A DNA stretch of 31,229 nucleotides, from NCBI GenBank assembly GCA_964536085.1, contig CAZHWR010000021.1, forward strand, positions 1 through 31,229. The letters are read 5' to 3'. Position 1 is the first letter of the stretch. Every line of letters begins with the position of its first letter. The stretch comes from CAZHWR01 sp964536085 (GTDB lineage: Bacteria; Bacillota; Clostridia; Oscillospirales; Ruminococcaceae). The notes beneath the pieces are model-generated. The model was not told where the DNA came from, searched no databases, and was given only the letters and a program-made list of their open reading frames with translations. Shown in pieces: positions 25,385-31,229 of the stretch. The position numbers were made by a program, and so were the translations under genes.

Positions 25385-26107
25385 TTGGATAAAAATAACG
25401 ATGTGTATGAGCTGGATCTGAGAAAGATTTTGCTTATTATAAAATCAAATATAATTTTGATAATCATACTGCCTGTCGCGTTTGCTGTTATAGGAGCGTT
25501 TGCGAGCATGTTTTTGATAACGCCGATGTATCAGTCAAGCAGTTTGCTTATTGTTAACAGCCAGACGTCTCAGACGTCCCAAAACGGCTCTATAACCTCG
25601 GAGCAGTTAAAAACCGCCACAGAGTTGGTCAACACCTATGCGATTATTATAACCAGCGACACGGTTTTAGACGAGGTTATTGACAATTTAAATCTTCGTT
25701 CATACGAAGGAATGCAGGACGTGACCGCCGAACGCCTTGCAAATCAGATAACAATCACTGCGGTAAACGACACTCAGGTAATGCGGATTTGCGTTACAAA
25801 TTCAAACGATGTTCTGGCAAAGGCGATAAATGCTGAAATTATCAAGGTAGCGCCCGATATTATTATCGATACAGTAAAAGCGGGTTCGGTGGAAATAATT
25901 TCCCCCGCTAAATCAGACGGCAAGGTTTCTCCGAGCAACTCCAAAAACACTCTGCTGGCGTTTGCCGCAGGTCTGATTTTAGCGCTGGCGATTGCGTTTG
26001 TCCGTTCAATGCTTGATAACACAATTTCTTCGGACGAGGAGATTACCAACCGTCTTGGTCTGCCCGTGCTCGGAGTTATACCTATGATAGAAGGAAAGAA
26101 GGGATAA
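25385..26107 (+). CDS. Wzz/YveK-type polysaccharide co-polymerase
   Basis: A 240-residue membrane protein from the TTG at 25385, six bases after AGGAGG. An upstream ATG at 25364 lacks a ribosome site. It has an N-terminal helix (about 20-45), an extracellular domain and a second helix near 187-208, the Wzz layout. The short cytosolic tail DEEITNRLGLPVLGVIPMI is the usual activator segment for the partner BY-kinase. It regulates the chain length of exopolysaccharide or capsule. Its stop is 1 base upstream of the kinase ATG. Confidence 0.92.
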   Translation: MDKNNDVYELDLRKILLIIKSNIILIIILPVAFAVIGAFASMFLITPMYQSSSLLIVNSQTSQTSQNGSITSEQLKTATELVNTYAIIITSDTVLDEVIDNLNLRSYEGMQDVTAERLANQITITAVNDTQVMRICVTNSNDVLAKAINAEIIKVAPDIIIDTVKAGSVEIISPAKSDGKVSPSNSKNTLLAFAAGLILALAIAFVRSMLDNTISSDEEITNRLGLPVLGVIPMIEGKKG

Positions 26108-26108
26108 T

Positions 26109-26846
26109 ATGCTTAAAAACAAAAAAAACAAGCGCTCCGCACGTACATTTAACATTGTGCATAAATCCTCTGATTTCAAATTTGTCGAAGCATATAAGTC
26201 CTTAAGAACGAATCTGAACTTTGTTTCGCTAAACAACAACTATAAAAAGCTGATAGTAACCGGTTCAAAGATGGGCGAGGGGAAAACAAGCGTTTCTATC
26301 AATCTTGCAATTTCGCTTGCGGAAAATTCAAGCAAGGTTTTGCTTGTTGACACCGATTTGAGAAAACCGAAGATATCAAGCTATCTTCATATAGACAGCG
26401 GAAAGAAGATTGGGATAACCTCGGTTTTAAGCGGGATAACAGAGCTTAAAGACGCGATTGTCCGCTTCACTGATTTGGGAATCGACGTTTTAACAGCAGG
26501 TCCTTTGCCGCCGAACCCTGCGGAAATGATTGGAAGCAAAGCAATGGAGGAGGTCATAAGCAGGCTTGAGAAAGCATATGACTATATTATATTTGACACA
26601 CCTCCCGTTTCTATGGTTACTGACGCGGCCGTGCTCAGCGAATACTGCGACGGGGTTATTTTGGTGATAAAACAAAAGTACTCTGCAATCAAAGAGATAA
26701 ACCGTGCAAAGCAGAATCTTGAAAATGTAAATGCAAATATTATAGGCTGCGTTTTAAACGATTATATGCCCCAGAAGGATTCTACCTACGGCTACGGAGG
26801 TAATAAATACGGCTACGGCTATTATTATGCCTACAGCTACAAATAA
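26109..26846 (+). CDS. BY-kinase (CpsD/YwqD-type tyrosine kinase)
   Basis: A 245-residue cytosolic kinase. Walker A is GSKMGEGKT (K59), Walker A' is VLLVDTDLRKP (D81, D83), and Walker B lies in DYIIFDTPP. The EAYKSLRTNL segment near residue 27 is the oligomerisation motif. The C-terminus is a tyrosine cluster, the autophosphorylation site, with about ten Tyr in the last 22 residues. AGGAAGGG precedes the ATG. With the Wzz-like protein it controls polysaccharide assembly, and the next gene encodes the opposing phosphatase. Confidence 0.94.
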   Translation: MLKNKKNKRSARTFNIVHKSSDFKFVEAYKSLRTNLNFVSLNNNYKKLIVTGSKMGEGKTSVSINLAISLAENSSKVLLVDTDLRKPKISSYLHIDSGKKIGITSVLSGITELKDAIVRFTDLGIDVLTAGPLPPNPAEMIGSKAMEEVISRLEKAYDYIIFDTPPVSMVTDAAVLSEYCDGVILVIKQKYSAIKEINRAKQNLENVNANIIGCVLNDYMPQKDSTYGYGGNKYGYGYYYAYSYK

Positions 26847-26871
26847 ATAAAGATGATAGCAGGAATAAATT

Positions 26872-27570
26872 ATGGTAGATATTCACAGTCACATTCTTCC
26901 CGGCGTTGACGACGGCGCAAAAAACGCCGACGAGGCGCTGAAGCTTTTGTCGCTTGAACTTCAAAACGGAGTTAAATCAGTTTGTTTAACGCCGCATTTT
27001 AACCCGTCAAACGACACTTTAGAGGGTTTTTTGGAGCTCCGTACGGCTGCATTTGAGCAGTTAAAAAAAGAAGTCGATAAAGTTGGCATAAAGATCGAAT
27101 TCGCTCTGGGAGCAGAGGTGTTTTTTTCGCCGGCAATACTTGATACCGACCCTCAAAAGCTTTGCCTCGGCAAATCCGATTATATGCTTGTGGAATTTCC
27201 GTTTAAAAGTTATCCCTCATGGGCAAGGGATGTTTTTTACCGTCTTATGCTGGCAGGGATAACTCCGATCATCGCCCATGTTGAAAGATACAGCTATTTT
27301 GTGGATGATATCGAGCTTCTTGCGGAATTTGTCGACAGCGGCTGTCTTGCTCAGATAAACGCCGACTGCATAGCGCAAAAAAACGGTATGAGATTTATCA
27401 AGCAATGCATAAAGCGGGAACTCGTCCATTTTGTTGCGTCGGACACACATCATCCTGTGCGTCGGCCGCCGCAAATCAAAAAGGCGATGGATTATCTTGT
27501 GAAAAAACAGCCTGATTTTGCGCGTAAGGTAACGGAAAATTCTGAAATGATACGAAAGACCTTGATATAA
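26872..27570 (+). CDS. CpsB/YwqE-type tyrosine-protein phosphatase (PHP)
   Basis: A 232-residue PHP-fold metalloenzyme that dephosphorylates the BY-kinase tail. The motifs are DIHSHILPGVDDGA (D3, H5, H7), LTPHFNP, the metal Glu in ALGAEVFFSP, IAHVERY and SDTHH. CAGGA gives a moderate ribosome site. It ends at a strong terminator, closing the three-gene operon. Glycosyltransferases that normally follow are missing here, and the mobile element begins within about 270 bp. Confidence 0.94.
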   Translation: MVDIHSHILPGVDDGAKNADEALKLLSLELQNGVKSVCLTPHFNPSNDTLEGFLELRTAAFEQLKKEVDKVGIKIEFALGAEVFFSPAILDTDPQKLCLGKSDYMLVEFPFKSYPSWARDVFYRLMLAGITPIIAHVERYSYFVDDIELLAEFVDSGCLAQINADCIAQKNGMRFIKQCIKRELVHFVASDTHHPVRRPPQIKKAMDYLVKKQPDFARKVTENSEMIRKTLI

Positions 27571-27588
27571 AGCATTATGCTGTGATAT

Positions 27589-27625
27589 AAAAATCGGGCA
27601 GACCGAATGGTTTTGCCCGATTTTT
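27589..27625 (+). terminator. Terminator of the polysaccharide-regulator operon
   Basis: AAAAATCGGGCA (27589-27600) and TGCCCGATTTTT (27614-27625) form a perfect 12-bp stem with a terminal T5. Confidence 0.88.
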
Positions 27626-27645
27626 AATTTACAAACAGATTATAA

Positions 27646-27680
27646 GCATAGATATTATACTATAAGTATAATATCTATGC
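27646..27680. repeat. 35-bp AT-rich palindrome (16-bp arms, ATA centre)
   Basis: The arms at 27646-27661 and 27665-27680 are exact reverse complements around a 3-base centre. It sits between the operon terminator and the truncated ORF. A second 8-bp hairpin, TTTCAACA/TGTTGAAA, follows at 27694-27716. It could be an operator, a second terminator lacking a good T-run, or a recombination target. Confidence 0.65.
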
Positions 27681-27750
27681 AGTTTTGCATATCTTTCAAC
27701 ATGTGTTTTGTTGAAAATGTTGGTGAAATCCCGCTGTGGAGGTTGTTTTT

Positions 27751-27839
27751 ATGATTCTTCAAATCTGTGCCGCAGCTTTAACAGCGCTTTTTTTTCGATT
27801 CGTGAAACATATAATATCGCTTATTATAAACGACGAAAA
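27751..27839 (+). pseudogene. Short ORF abutting the mobile element, possible truncated gene
   Basis: An ATG at 27751 stands eight bases after a consensus GGAGG (27738-27742). The first 27-30 codons encode a hydrophobic stretch (MILQICAAALTALFFRF, then a second hydrophobic run to LIIND). The frame then continues to 28035 antisense through the recombinase 3' end, which is unlikely to be meaningful. I infer a membrane-protein gene of the polysaccharide locus interrupted by the element. The end given is where the recombinase coding region begins, and the true junction is not defined. It could instead be a genuine 94-residue small protein. Confidence 0.45.
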
Positions 27840-29426
27840 TCAGTTAAGTTCTTTAAATTTGAAGCTGATAATAATTTGCTTGTCTTCCGTCAGTTCAATT
27901 CTATCAATTAAACTGACAATCAGTTCTCTGCTATATTCTTCAGCGTTTAAGAAGTTTTCGGCTAACTCTCTGATTTTCTCCTTATCGAGAGTTATTTCAT
28001 CTGCCGAACGTTCAAGCAGCTTTATTTTTTCCTGAACGTCCGCCTGTTCTTTCTTCAACCTTCTATACATACGCTGAAAGACATCTTCATCTATGAAATT
28101 GGATAAACTGTCGTCATACACCTTGTCGATTTTTTGATGAATGATATTCAGCCTTTCTCTCATATCAGACAAGTCTCTGCCTTGACGACGTTTTTCCTCT
28201 TTCAGTTTCTTTTGTGCTGTTCCTGTGATTGCATCTAAGTCAATTTGCGTAATATATTGCCGACAAATCGACTGTACCTGATTTAATACCGCATTGGTCA
28301 CGTCTTCTACTCTGATACAATGACAGGTACAAGTTTTGTACTCAGTAAAACGCTGATAAGTTCTGCAAATGAAGTAAAGCACATTGTTGTCATGAGCCAG
28401 CTTTCTGTTTATTACTCCAAGCGGATAGCCGCATTCGTGACAGAAAATAATTCCTTTCAACAAATAATCATAGGTACGTGAGCGTGTATGATTACGGCTT
28501 TTTATCAATACACCTGCCTGTTTAAAAATCTCATCTGAAATTATTGGCTCGTGGGTATGTTTTACAACCGTCCATTCATCACGTGGCAGCTTGCGGCACT
28601 TCTTTGACTTGTAACTAACCTTTCTCATTCTGCCTTGTACCATATTGCCTATGTACACCTCGTTTTGAAGCATTTCGCTGATTCGCTCACTGCTCCATTT
28701 TCCGGAGTATGGACCTTTCACGGACAAGTGTATATTGGCATACTGGGCAGGTGTGGGAATGTCCTGTCTGTTTAAAATCATTGCAATTTCACGACAGGAC
28801 TTTCCCTCTACCGCTAAACTGAAAATATCACGCACTACTTCTGCCGCAGGCTCGTCAATCACAATAACGTTCTTTTCAGTGGGTGATTTTTTATAACCAT
28901 ACGGTGCTTTACCACCGATGAATAATCCCCGCTGTTGCTTATCCCGCTTAACACTGGTGATTTTTTTTGATATGTCCTTTGCGTACATGTCATTTAAAAT
29001 ACCTTTGAACGGAGTAATATCACTGTTGTAATCGTCAGAGCCGGTATCAATGCCATCTAAAAGCGAGATATACCGTACATAGTGTTCAGGGAAAAATTTT
29101 TCAAGATAATACCCTGTGTCAATGTAATTTCTGCTTAAACGTGACATATCCTTAGTTATAACCATATTTACCTTGCCAGCTTCTATATCAACCGTCATTC
29201 GGTTGAAGTTTGGTCTATCGTGAGAAGTACCGCTGAATCCATCGTCGATATACACATCATACACATTCAGCTTTTTCTCTTCGGCAAACTTTTCAAGCAA
29301 CGCTCGCTGGTTCTTTATGCTTTCAGAATCATCTACATCACAGTTTCCTTTTTTATCGTCCTCCTTTGAAAGCCTGAGATACAATGCAACGGAATATTTG
29401 TGTGGGTCGTCTATTTTTAGATACAT
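27840..29426 (-). CDS. Large serine recombinase, TnpX/TndX-like
   Basis: A 528-residue site-specific recombinase. The resolvase domain (about 12-160) has catalytic S20 in LYLRLSKED and the MVITKDMSRLSRN segment. The recombinase domain (about 185-300) begins GGKAPYGYKK. A zinc ribbon follows, with CHECGYPLG and paired downstream cysteines near 348-400. A coiled coil spans about 425-490, and the C-terminal IDRIEL...IIISFKF strand pair is family-typical. I chose the ATG at 29426, six bases after AGGAGG, over the ATG at 29453 that has no ribosome site. It probably excises and inserts the element through a two-base crossover. The promoter has an unusual palindrome and operator repeat. Confidence 0.93.
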   Translation of the reverse strand: MYLKIDDPHKYSVALYLRLSKEDDKKGNCDVDDSESIKNQRALLEKFAEEKKLNVYDVYIDDGFSGTSHDRPNFNRMTVDIEAGKVNMVITKDMSRLSRNYIDTGYYLEKFFPEHYVRYISLLDGIDTGSDDYNSDITPFKGILNDMYAKDISKKITSVKRDKQQRGLFIGGKAPYGYKKSPTEKNVIVIDEPAAEVVRDIFSLAVEGKSCREIAMILNRQDIPTPAQYANIHLSVKGPYSGKWSSERISEMLQNEVYIGNMVQGRMRKVSYKSKKCRKLPRDEWTVVKHTHEPIISDEIFKQAGVLIKSRNHTRSRTYDYLLKGIIFCHECGYPLGVINRKLAHDNNVLYFICRTYQRFTEYKTCTCHCIRVEDVTNAVLNQVQSICRQYITQIDLDAITGTAQKKLKEEKRRQGRDLSDMRERLNIIHQKIDKVYDDSLSNFIDEDVFQRMYRRLKKEQADVQEKIKLLERSADEITLDKEKIRELAENFLNAEEYSRELIVSLIDRIELTEDKQIIISFKFKELN

Positions 29427-29455
29427 ACTAAGCCTCCTAAAAACAGCGACCATTC

Positions 29456-29485
29456 ATTTATGCGCTTCATCTGAAGCGCATAAAT
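29456..29485. promoter_or_regulatory. 30-bp palindrome between the recombinase -10 and its ribosome site
   Basis: The arms ATTTATGCGCTTCA (29456-29469) and TGAAGCGCATAAAT (29472-29485) are perfectly complementary around a central TC (GA on the other strand). It directly touches the -10 at 29486-29491 and covers the expected transcription start. It may be a repressor operator, a leader hairpin or a recombinase binding site. Confidence 0.65.
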
Positions 29486-29515
29486 ATTATAAGATCTTAC
29501 TTGGATTGAAGTCAA
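29486..29515 (-). promoter_or_regulatory. Promoter of the large serine recombinase
   Basis: On the minus strand TTGACT (29515-29510) and TATAAT (29491-29486) are 18 bp apart. The spacer contains AATCCAAGTAAG, which recurs at 29820-29831. The -35 overlaps the stop codon of the 47-residue ORF. Confidence 0.7.
29496..29507 (-). repeat. 12-bp operator-like repeat, copy 1
   Basis: AATCCAAGTAAG on the minus strand, lying inside the -35/-10 spacer of the recombinase promoter. An identical copy is at 29820-29831. Confidence 0.6.
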
Positions 29516-29655
29516 GACGTATGCTCGCATAGCTTTTTCACCTCACTTTCAATAAACTGTGTCAAAACTTTGTCTAATATCTGCGATACATCTGTGCCGT
29601 TATCGTCAAACTTTACTTTTACAATAATAAAGTCTTCGGTTTTAATTTCACTCAT
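29512..29655 (-). CDS. Conserved-looking 47-residue protein upstream of the recombinase
   Basis: A 47-residue ORF starting at the ATG at 29655, eight bases after a consensus GGAGG. The product begins MSEIKTEDFIIVKVKFDD and ends KKLCEHTS. It is acidic with an amphipathic C-terminal helix (about 23-42) and has no recognisable domain. Its stop overlaps the -35 of the recombinase promoter. The position suggests an element control protein or simply a small accessory ORF. Confidence 0.65.
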   Translation of the reverse strand: MSEIKTEDFIIVKVKFDDNGTDVSQILDKVLTQFIESEVKKLCEHTS

Positions 29656-29681
29656 ACTAAAGTCCTCCAAATTTTCATATT

Positions 29682-29729
29682 ACTAATGCTTATGCGGCAA
29701 ACAAAAAATCTTTGCCTGTCCTCATTAGT
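29682..29729 (-). promoter_or_regulatory. Nested hairpin enclosing an 11-codon ORF, possible attenuator
   Basis: The outer arms ACTAATG (29682-29688) and CATTAGT (29723-29729) enclose the inner pair GGCAAA (29696-29701) and TTTGCC (29711-29716). On the minus strand an 11-codon ORF (MRTGKDFLFAA) runs from 29725 to 29690 through the whole structure. Its ribosome site is weak. It lies in the leader of the 47-residue ORF. Confidence 0.45.
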
Positions 29730-29819
29730 TTGGTGGTGCCTTTAGTTTTTGTGGATTACCGCAAGGAGAAAGACAACCTGAAATGTCCGTTCAGTTAACC
29801 GGTTAGCTGTATTTTTAAG

Positions 29820-29834
29820 CTTACTTGGATTATA
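29820..29834 (-). promoter_or_regulatory. -10 element with 12-bp operator-like repeat, copy 2
   Basis: The minus strand reads TATAATCCAAGTAAG: a consensus -10 (29834-29829) sharing bases with AATCCAAGTAAG (29831-29820), the same 12-mer found in the recombinase promoter. No good -35 is visible upstream. From 29730 to 29819 I see only an imperfect palindrome near AGTTAACCGGTTAGCT. Confidence 0.5.
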
Positions 29835-29857
29835 CTATAAAAATTTCGGCTTAATTA

Positions 29858-29886
29858 TTGTATCATTGCTATTATTATGCTATAAT
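29858..29886 (+). promoter_or_regulatory. Promoter for the DUF6076-like gene
   Basis: TTGTAT (29858-29863) and TATAAT (29881-29886) are 17 bp apart with an extended TGC before the -10. ATCATTG and CAATGAT flank the -10 region as a possible operator. Confidence 0.65.
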
Positions 29887-29914
29887 TTTAAAAACAATGA
29901 TTTAAGGTGAGATT

Positions 29915-31027
29915 ATGCAAAAAATTTATTATCTGTTTTCTGCAAATCCAGAAGAGGAAGCGCATGAAGCCATCTATATTTGTTCTGGCAATGACAGCAT
30001 TGAAAATCCTACGTTAAAAACAGGCGTATATCCTGTTGGTTGTTTTCTGTCCTGCTTTGTTAAAGTTTTGAACCCTTGGTACATCAAAAATTTTGACAGT
30101 AATATTGCAGTTGAAAAAATAAACGAGGGCTTGAGCAATTTTTCTGCCCGTCCCTCGTCTTTTTTGAGCCTTGTAAATTTCGATGATGATACTGCAATTC
30201 GGAAAATTGTAATGTCATTGACAACTGAACGAAAATATATATTTTCCAAAAGGGATTATAACAGTTTCAGCACGCATATGAATTTATTTATGAACTATGT
30301 GGAATTATGCCAAAATGAAGTTAAAAGTCCCTCTATTCAAAATTTGGAACTTCTAAGTAACAGAAACGGTATCTCTCCACTTTTACGGTTTGAGTATCCG
30401 CCTGTTTCATTAAATAGCGAGAATTTTACTTCTAAAGAGAAACTAAAAAAATTGTTTGATAATCCTATTAAAGAGAACTTTAACAATGAACGATTTACAG
30501 CTAATTTAAAGAGAAACAAACTATTTCCAGATTTAAATAAAAAAAGCAACCATGAATCCGTTTTTTTACATAATCCAATTACCATTTTTGAAATGCACGA
30601 TATGGTAGATTTCTTTTTGGCTTCGCTCCAATGTATCGCTGAAATCGGATATAAAATAGGTAAATGCAATTATTGTAAAGACCTTTTTGTCAACGAAAGG
30701 AAAGTCCGCTATTGTCCGCCAATATCATTAAGTGATAAAAGTTGTCAGCAAATTTCAAATGAACAGCGACAGTTAGAAAAGATACAAAATAGTAAAAGTA
30801 GAAAAAAACATAAGAGTATTTATACTATGTTGCTTCAGAGAAGTTATAACGTGGCAGATGAAAAAGAAAGAAAAATCAGGGAAGAAGAATGTAATATTTT
30901 TTTGACCAAAACGCAAAAGCTCAAAGACAATCTCACACCCAAGGAGTATATAGATTGGATGAATTCTTACTGGGAAAAAGTCAAAAAAGAATCTAAGGCA
31001 CGTAAAAAGAATCAAAGAAAAAAATGA
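29915..31027 (+). CDS. DUF6076-like protein with C-terminal zinc motif
   Basis: A 370-residue protein with no signal peptide or membrane helices. Residues 1-235 have no recognisable motif. A candidate zinc site is C251, C254, C267 and C277 (CX2C-X12-C-X9-C) in GKCNYCKDLFVNERK. It precedes a long, highly basic, probably coiled-coil tail (about 280-370, ending in Lys/Arg runs). This plan resembles DUF6076 proteins found on Firmicutes mobile elements, an assignment from memory. AAGGTGAG precedes the ATG. The basic tail suggests nucleic-acid binding, but no function is known. It is AT-rich compared with the chromosomal genes to the left. Confidence 0.72.
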   Translation: MQKIYYLFSANPEEEAHEAIYICSGNDSIENPTLKTGVYPVGCFLSCFVKVLNPWYIKNFDSNIAVEKINEGLSNFSARPSSFLSLVNFDDDTAIRKIVMSLTTERKYIFSKRDYNSFSTHMNLFMNYVELCQNEVKSPSIQNLELLSNRNGISPLLRFEYPPVSLNSENFTSKEKLKKLFDNPIKENFNNERFTANLKRNKLFPDLNKKSNHESVFLHNPITIFEMHDMVDFFLASLQCIAEIGYKIGKCNYCKDLFVNERKVRYCPPISLSDKSCQQISNEQRQLEKIQNSKSRKKHKSIYTMLLQRSYNVADEKERKIREEECNIFLTKTQKLKDNLTPKEYIDWMNSYWEKVKKESKARKKNQRKK

Positions 31028-31116
31028 CCTCACACTATTAGCGTGGGTCATATCTGGAACAGGTGGCGATTTAATTACTCTGCGTAGATATAAAGATAAA
31101 AGCATTTTGATTTACG

Positions 31117-31147
31117 TTTTTCAAGATAGCTTCTTAATCTTGAAAAA
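31117..31147. terminator. Inverted repeat between convergent element genes
   Basis: TTTTTCAAGAT (31117-31127) and ATCTTGAAAAA (31137-31147) form a perfect 11-bp stem with a 9-base loop, just past the stop of the resolvase tail. T-runs are poor on both sides, so a terminator is likely but not certain. A weaker hairpin overlaps the stop of the DUF6076-like gene at 31024-31051. Confidence 0.5.
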
Positions 31148-31150
31148 GCT

Positions 31151-31229
31151 TTATTTATTACCCTCTACTATACCAAGATATTTATATATCGTCGGATAGG
31201 AGAGGTTGCATAAACGAGAAAACTCTTTT
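31151..31229 (-). CDS. C-terminus of a small serine recombinase (resolvase/invertase), partial
   Basis: The last 25 codons of a minus-strand gene entering from the right edge, with its TAA at 31153-31151. The visible residues KEFSRLCNLSYPTIYKYLG then IVEGNK match the C-terminal helix-turn-helix of the resolvase/invertase family, which ends with SRPTLYKYL-type recognition helices. The catalytic domain is outside the window. A second recombinase beside the large one suggests nested or composite mobile DNA. Confidence 0.7.
   Translation of the reverse strand, partial: KEFSRLCNLSYPTIYKYLGIVEGNK

Larger units (their letters stand above)
27831..31229. mobile_element. Integrated mobile element, one end visible
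   Basis: Base composition turns distinctly AT-rich and codon use changes from about 27.8 kb. The region holds a large serine recombinase at the boundary, a small conserved-looking ORF, a DUF6076-like gene and the tail of a small serine recombinase running off the right edge. The arrangement, with the recombinase stop codon at the element end, resembles Tn4451/Tn5397-type elements. The left limit is approximate and no terminal repeats or target duplication could be defined because the right end is outside the window. Confidence 0.6.

Noticed and set aside
27842..28035. Plus-strand continuation of the 27751 ORF
   Set aside because: It is antisense to the conserved C-terminal region of the serine recombinase, and its composition looks like a reverse-frame shadow.
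1..31229. CRISPR array, tRNA, rRNA or toxin-antitoxin pair
   Set aside because: No regularly spaced repeats, tRNA-like cloverleaf ends, rRNA motifs or recognisable toxin-antitoxin pairs were seen on reading both strands.

Overview
The window looks like a chromosomal stretch of a strictly anaerobic, low-to-mid GC Gram-positive bacterium, most likely a Clostridia member of the Oscillospirales/Ruminococcaceae kind. Supporting signs are strong AGGAGG-type ribosome sites, several TTG starts, a glycyl radical enzyme with its radical-SAM activase, a HydE-type hydrogenase maturase, LuxS, small Firmicutes membrane families, a LicD/Wzz/tyrosine-kinase polysaccharide locus and a Tn4451/Tn5397-type large serine recombinase. 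The species cannot be named from the sequence alone.

Layout from left to right. A secreted multidomain metallophosphoesterase runs off the left edge (minus strand). A DeoR-family repressor follows and is divergent from htpG, whose promoter carries a CIRCE-like HrcA operator. A minus-strand operon encodes an HD-domain hydrolase, HydE and quinolinate synthase NadA. On the plus strand come a zinc-dependent phospholipase C-like protein overlapping a UMF1-type transporter, two small membrane proteins, a divergent Lgt-like protein and thioredoxin. Next are a glycyl-radical activase plus its 837-residue partner and a MetF-type reductase. A luxS-HAD pair on the minus strand is divergent from a MATE transporter. 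A small exported-protein gene is split by an in-frame TAA, and a DUF421 membrane protein follows.

From about 22.7 to 27.6 kb lies a surface-polysaccharide region. A minus-strand operon (LicD, GT2 glycosyltransferase, hexapeptide acetyltransferase) is divergent from a plus-strand Wzz-BY-kinase-PHP phosphatase operon. The divergent pair has two good sigma-A promoters about 100 bp apart.

From about 27.8 kb to the right edge the DNA becomes AT-rich and looks like one end of an integrated mobile element. It holds a large serine recombinase, a 47-residue ORF, a DUF6076-like zinc-motif protein and the C-terminus of a small serine resolvase/invertase. A short ORF with an excellent ribosome site directly abuts the recombinase end and may be the 5' remnant of a polysaccharide-locus gene cut by the insertion. 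The element's control region has unusual symmetry: a 30-bp palindrome with a central TC/GA, a 12-bp operator-like repeat overlapping two promoters, and a nested hairpin enclosing an 11-codon ORF.

No rRNA, tRNA or CRISPR array was seen. I did not find a clearly new defence or metabolic system. The best candidates for novelty are the glycyl radical enzyme of unknown substrate with a four-cysteine insert, the symmetrical control region of the mobile element, and the DUF421 leader hairpin that places the ribosome site in its loop and the start codon in its stem.
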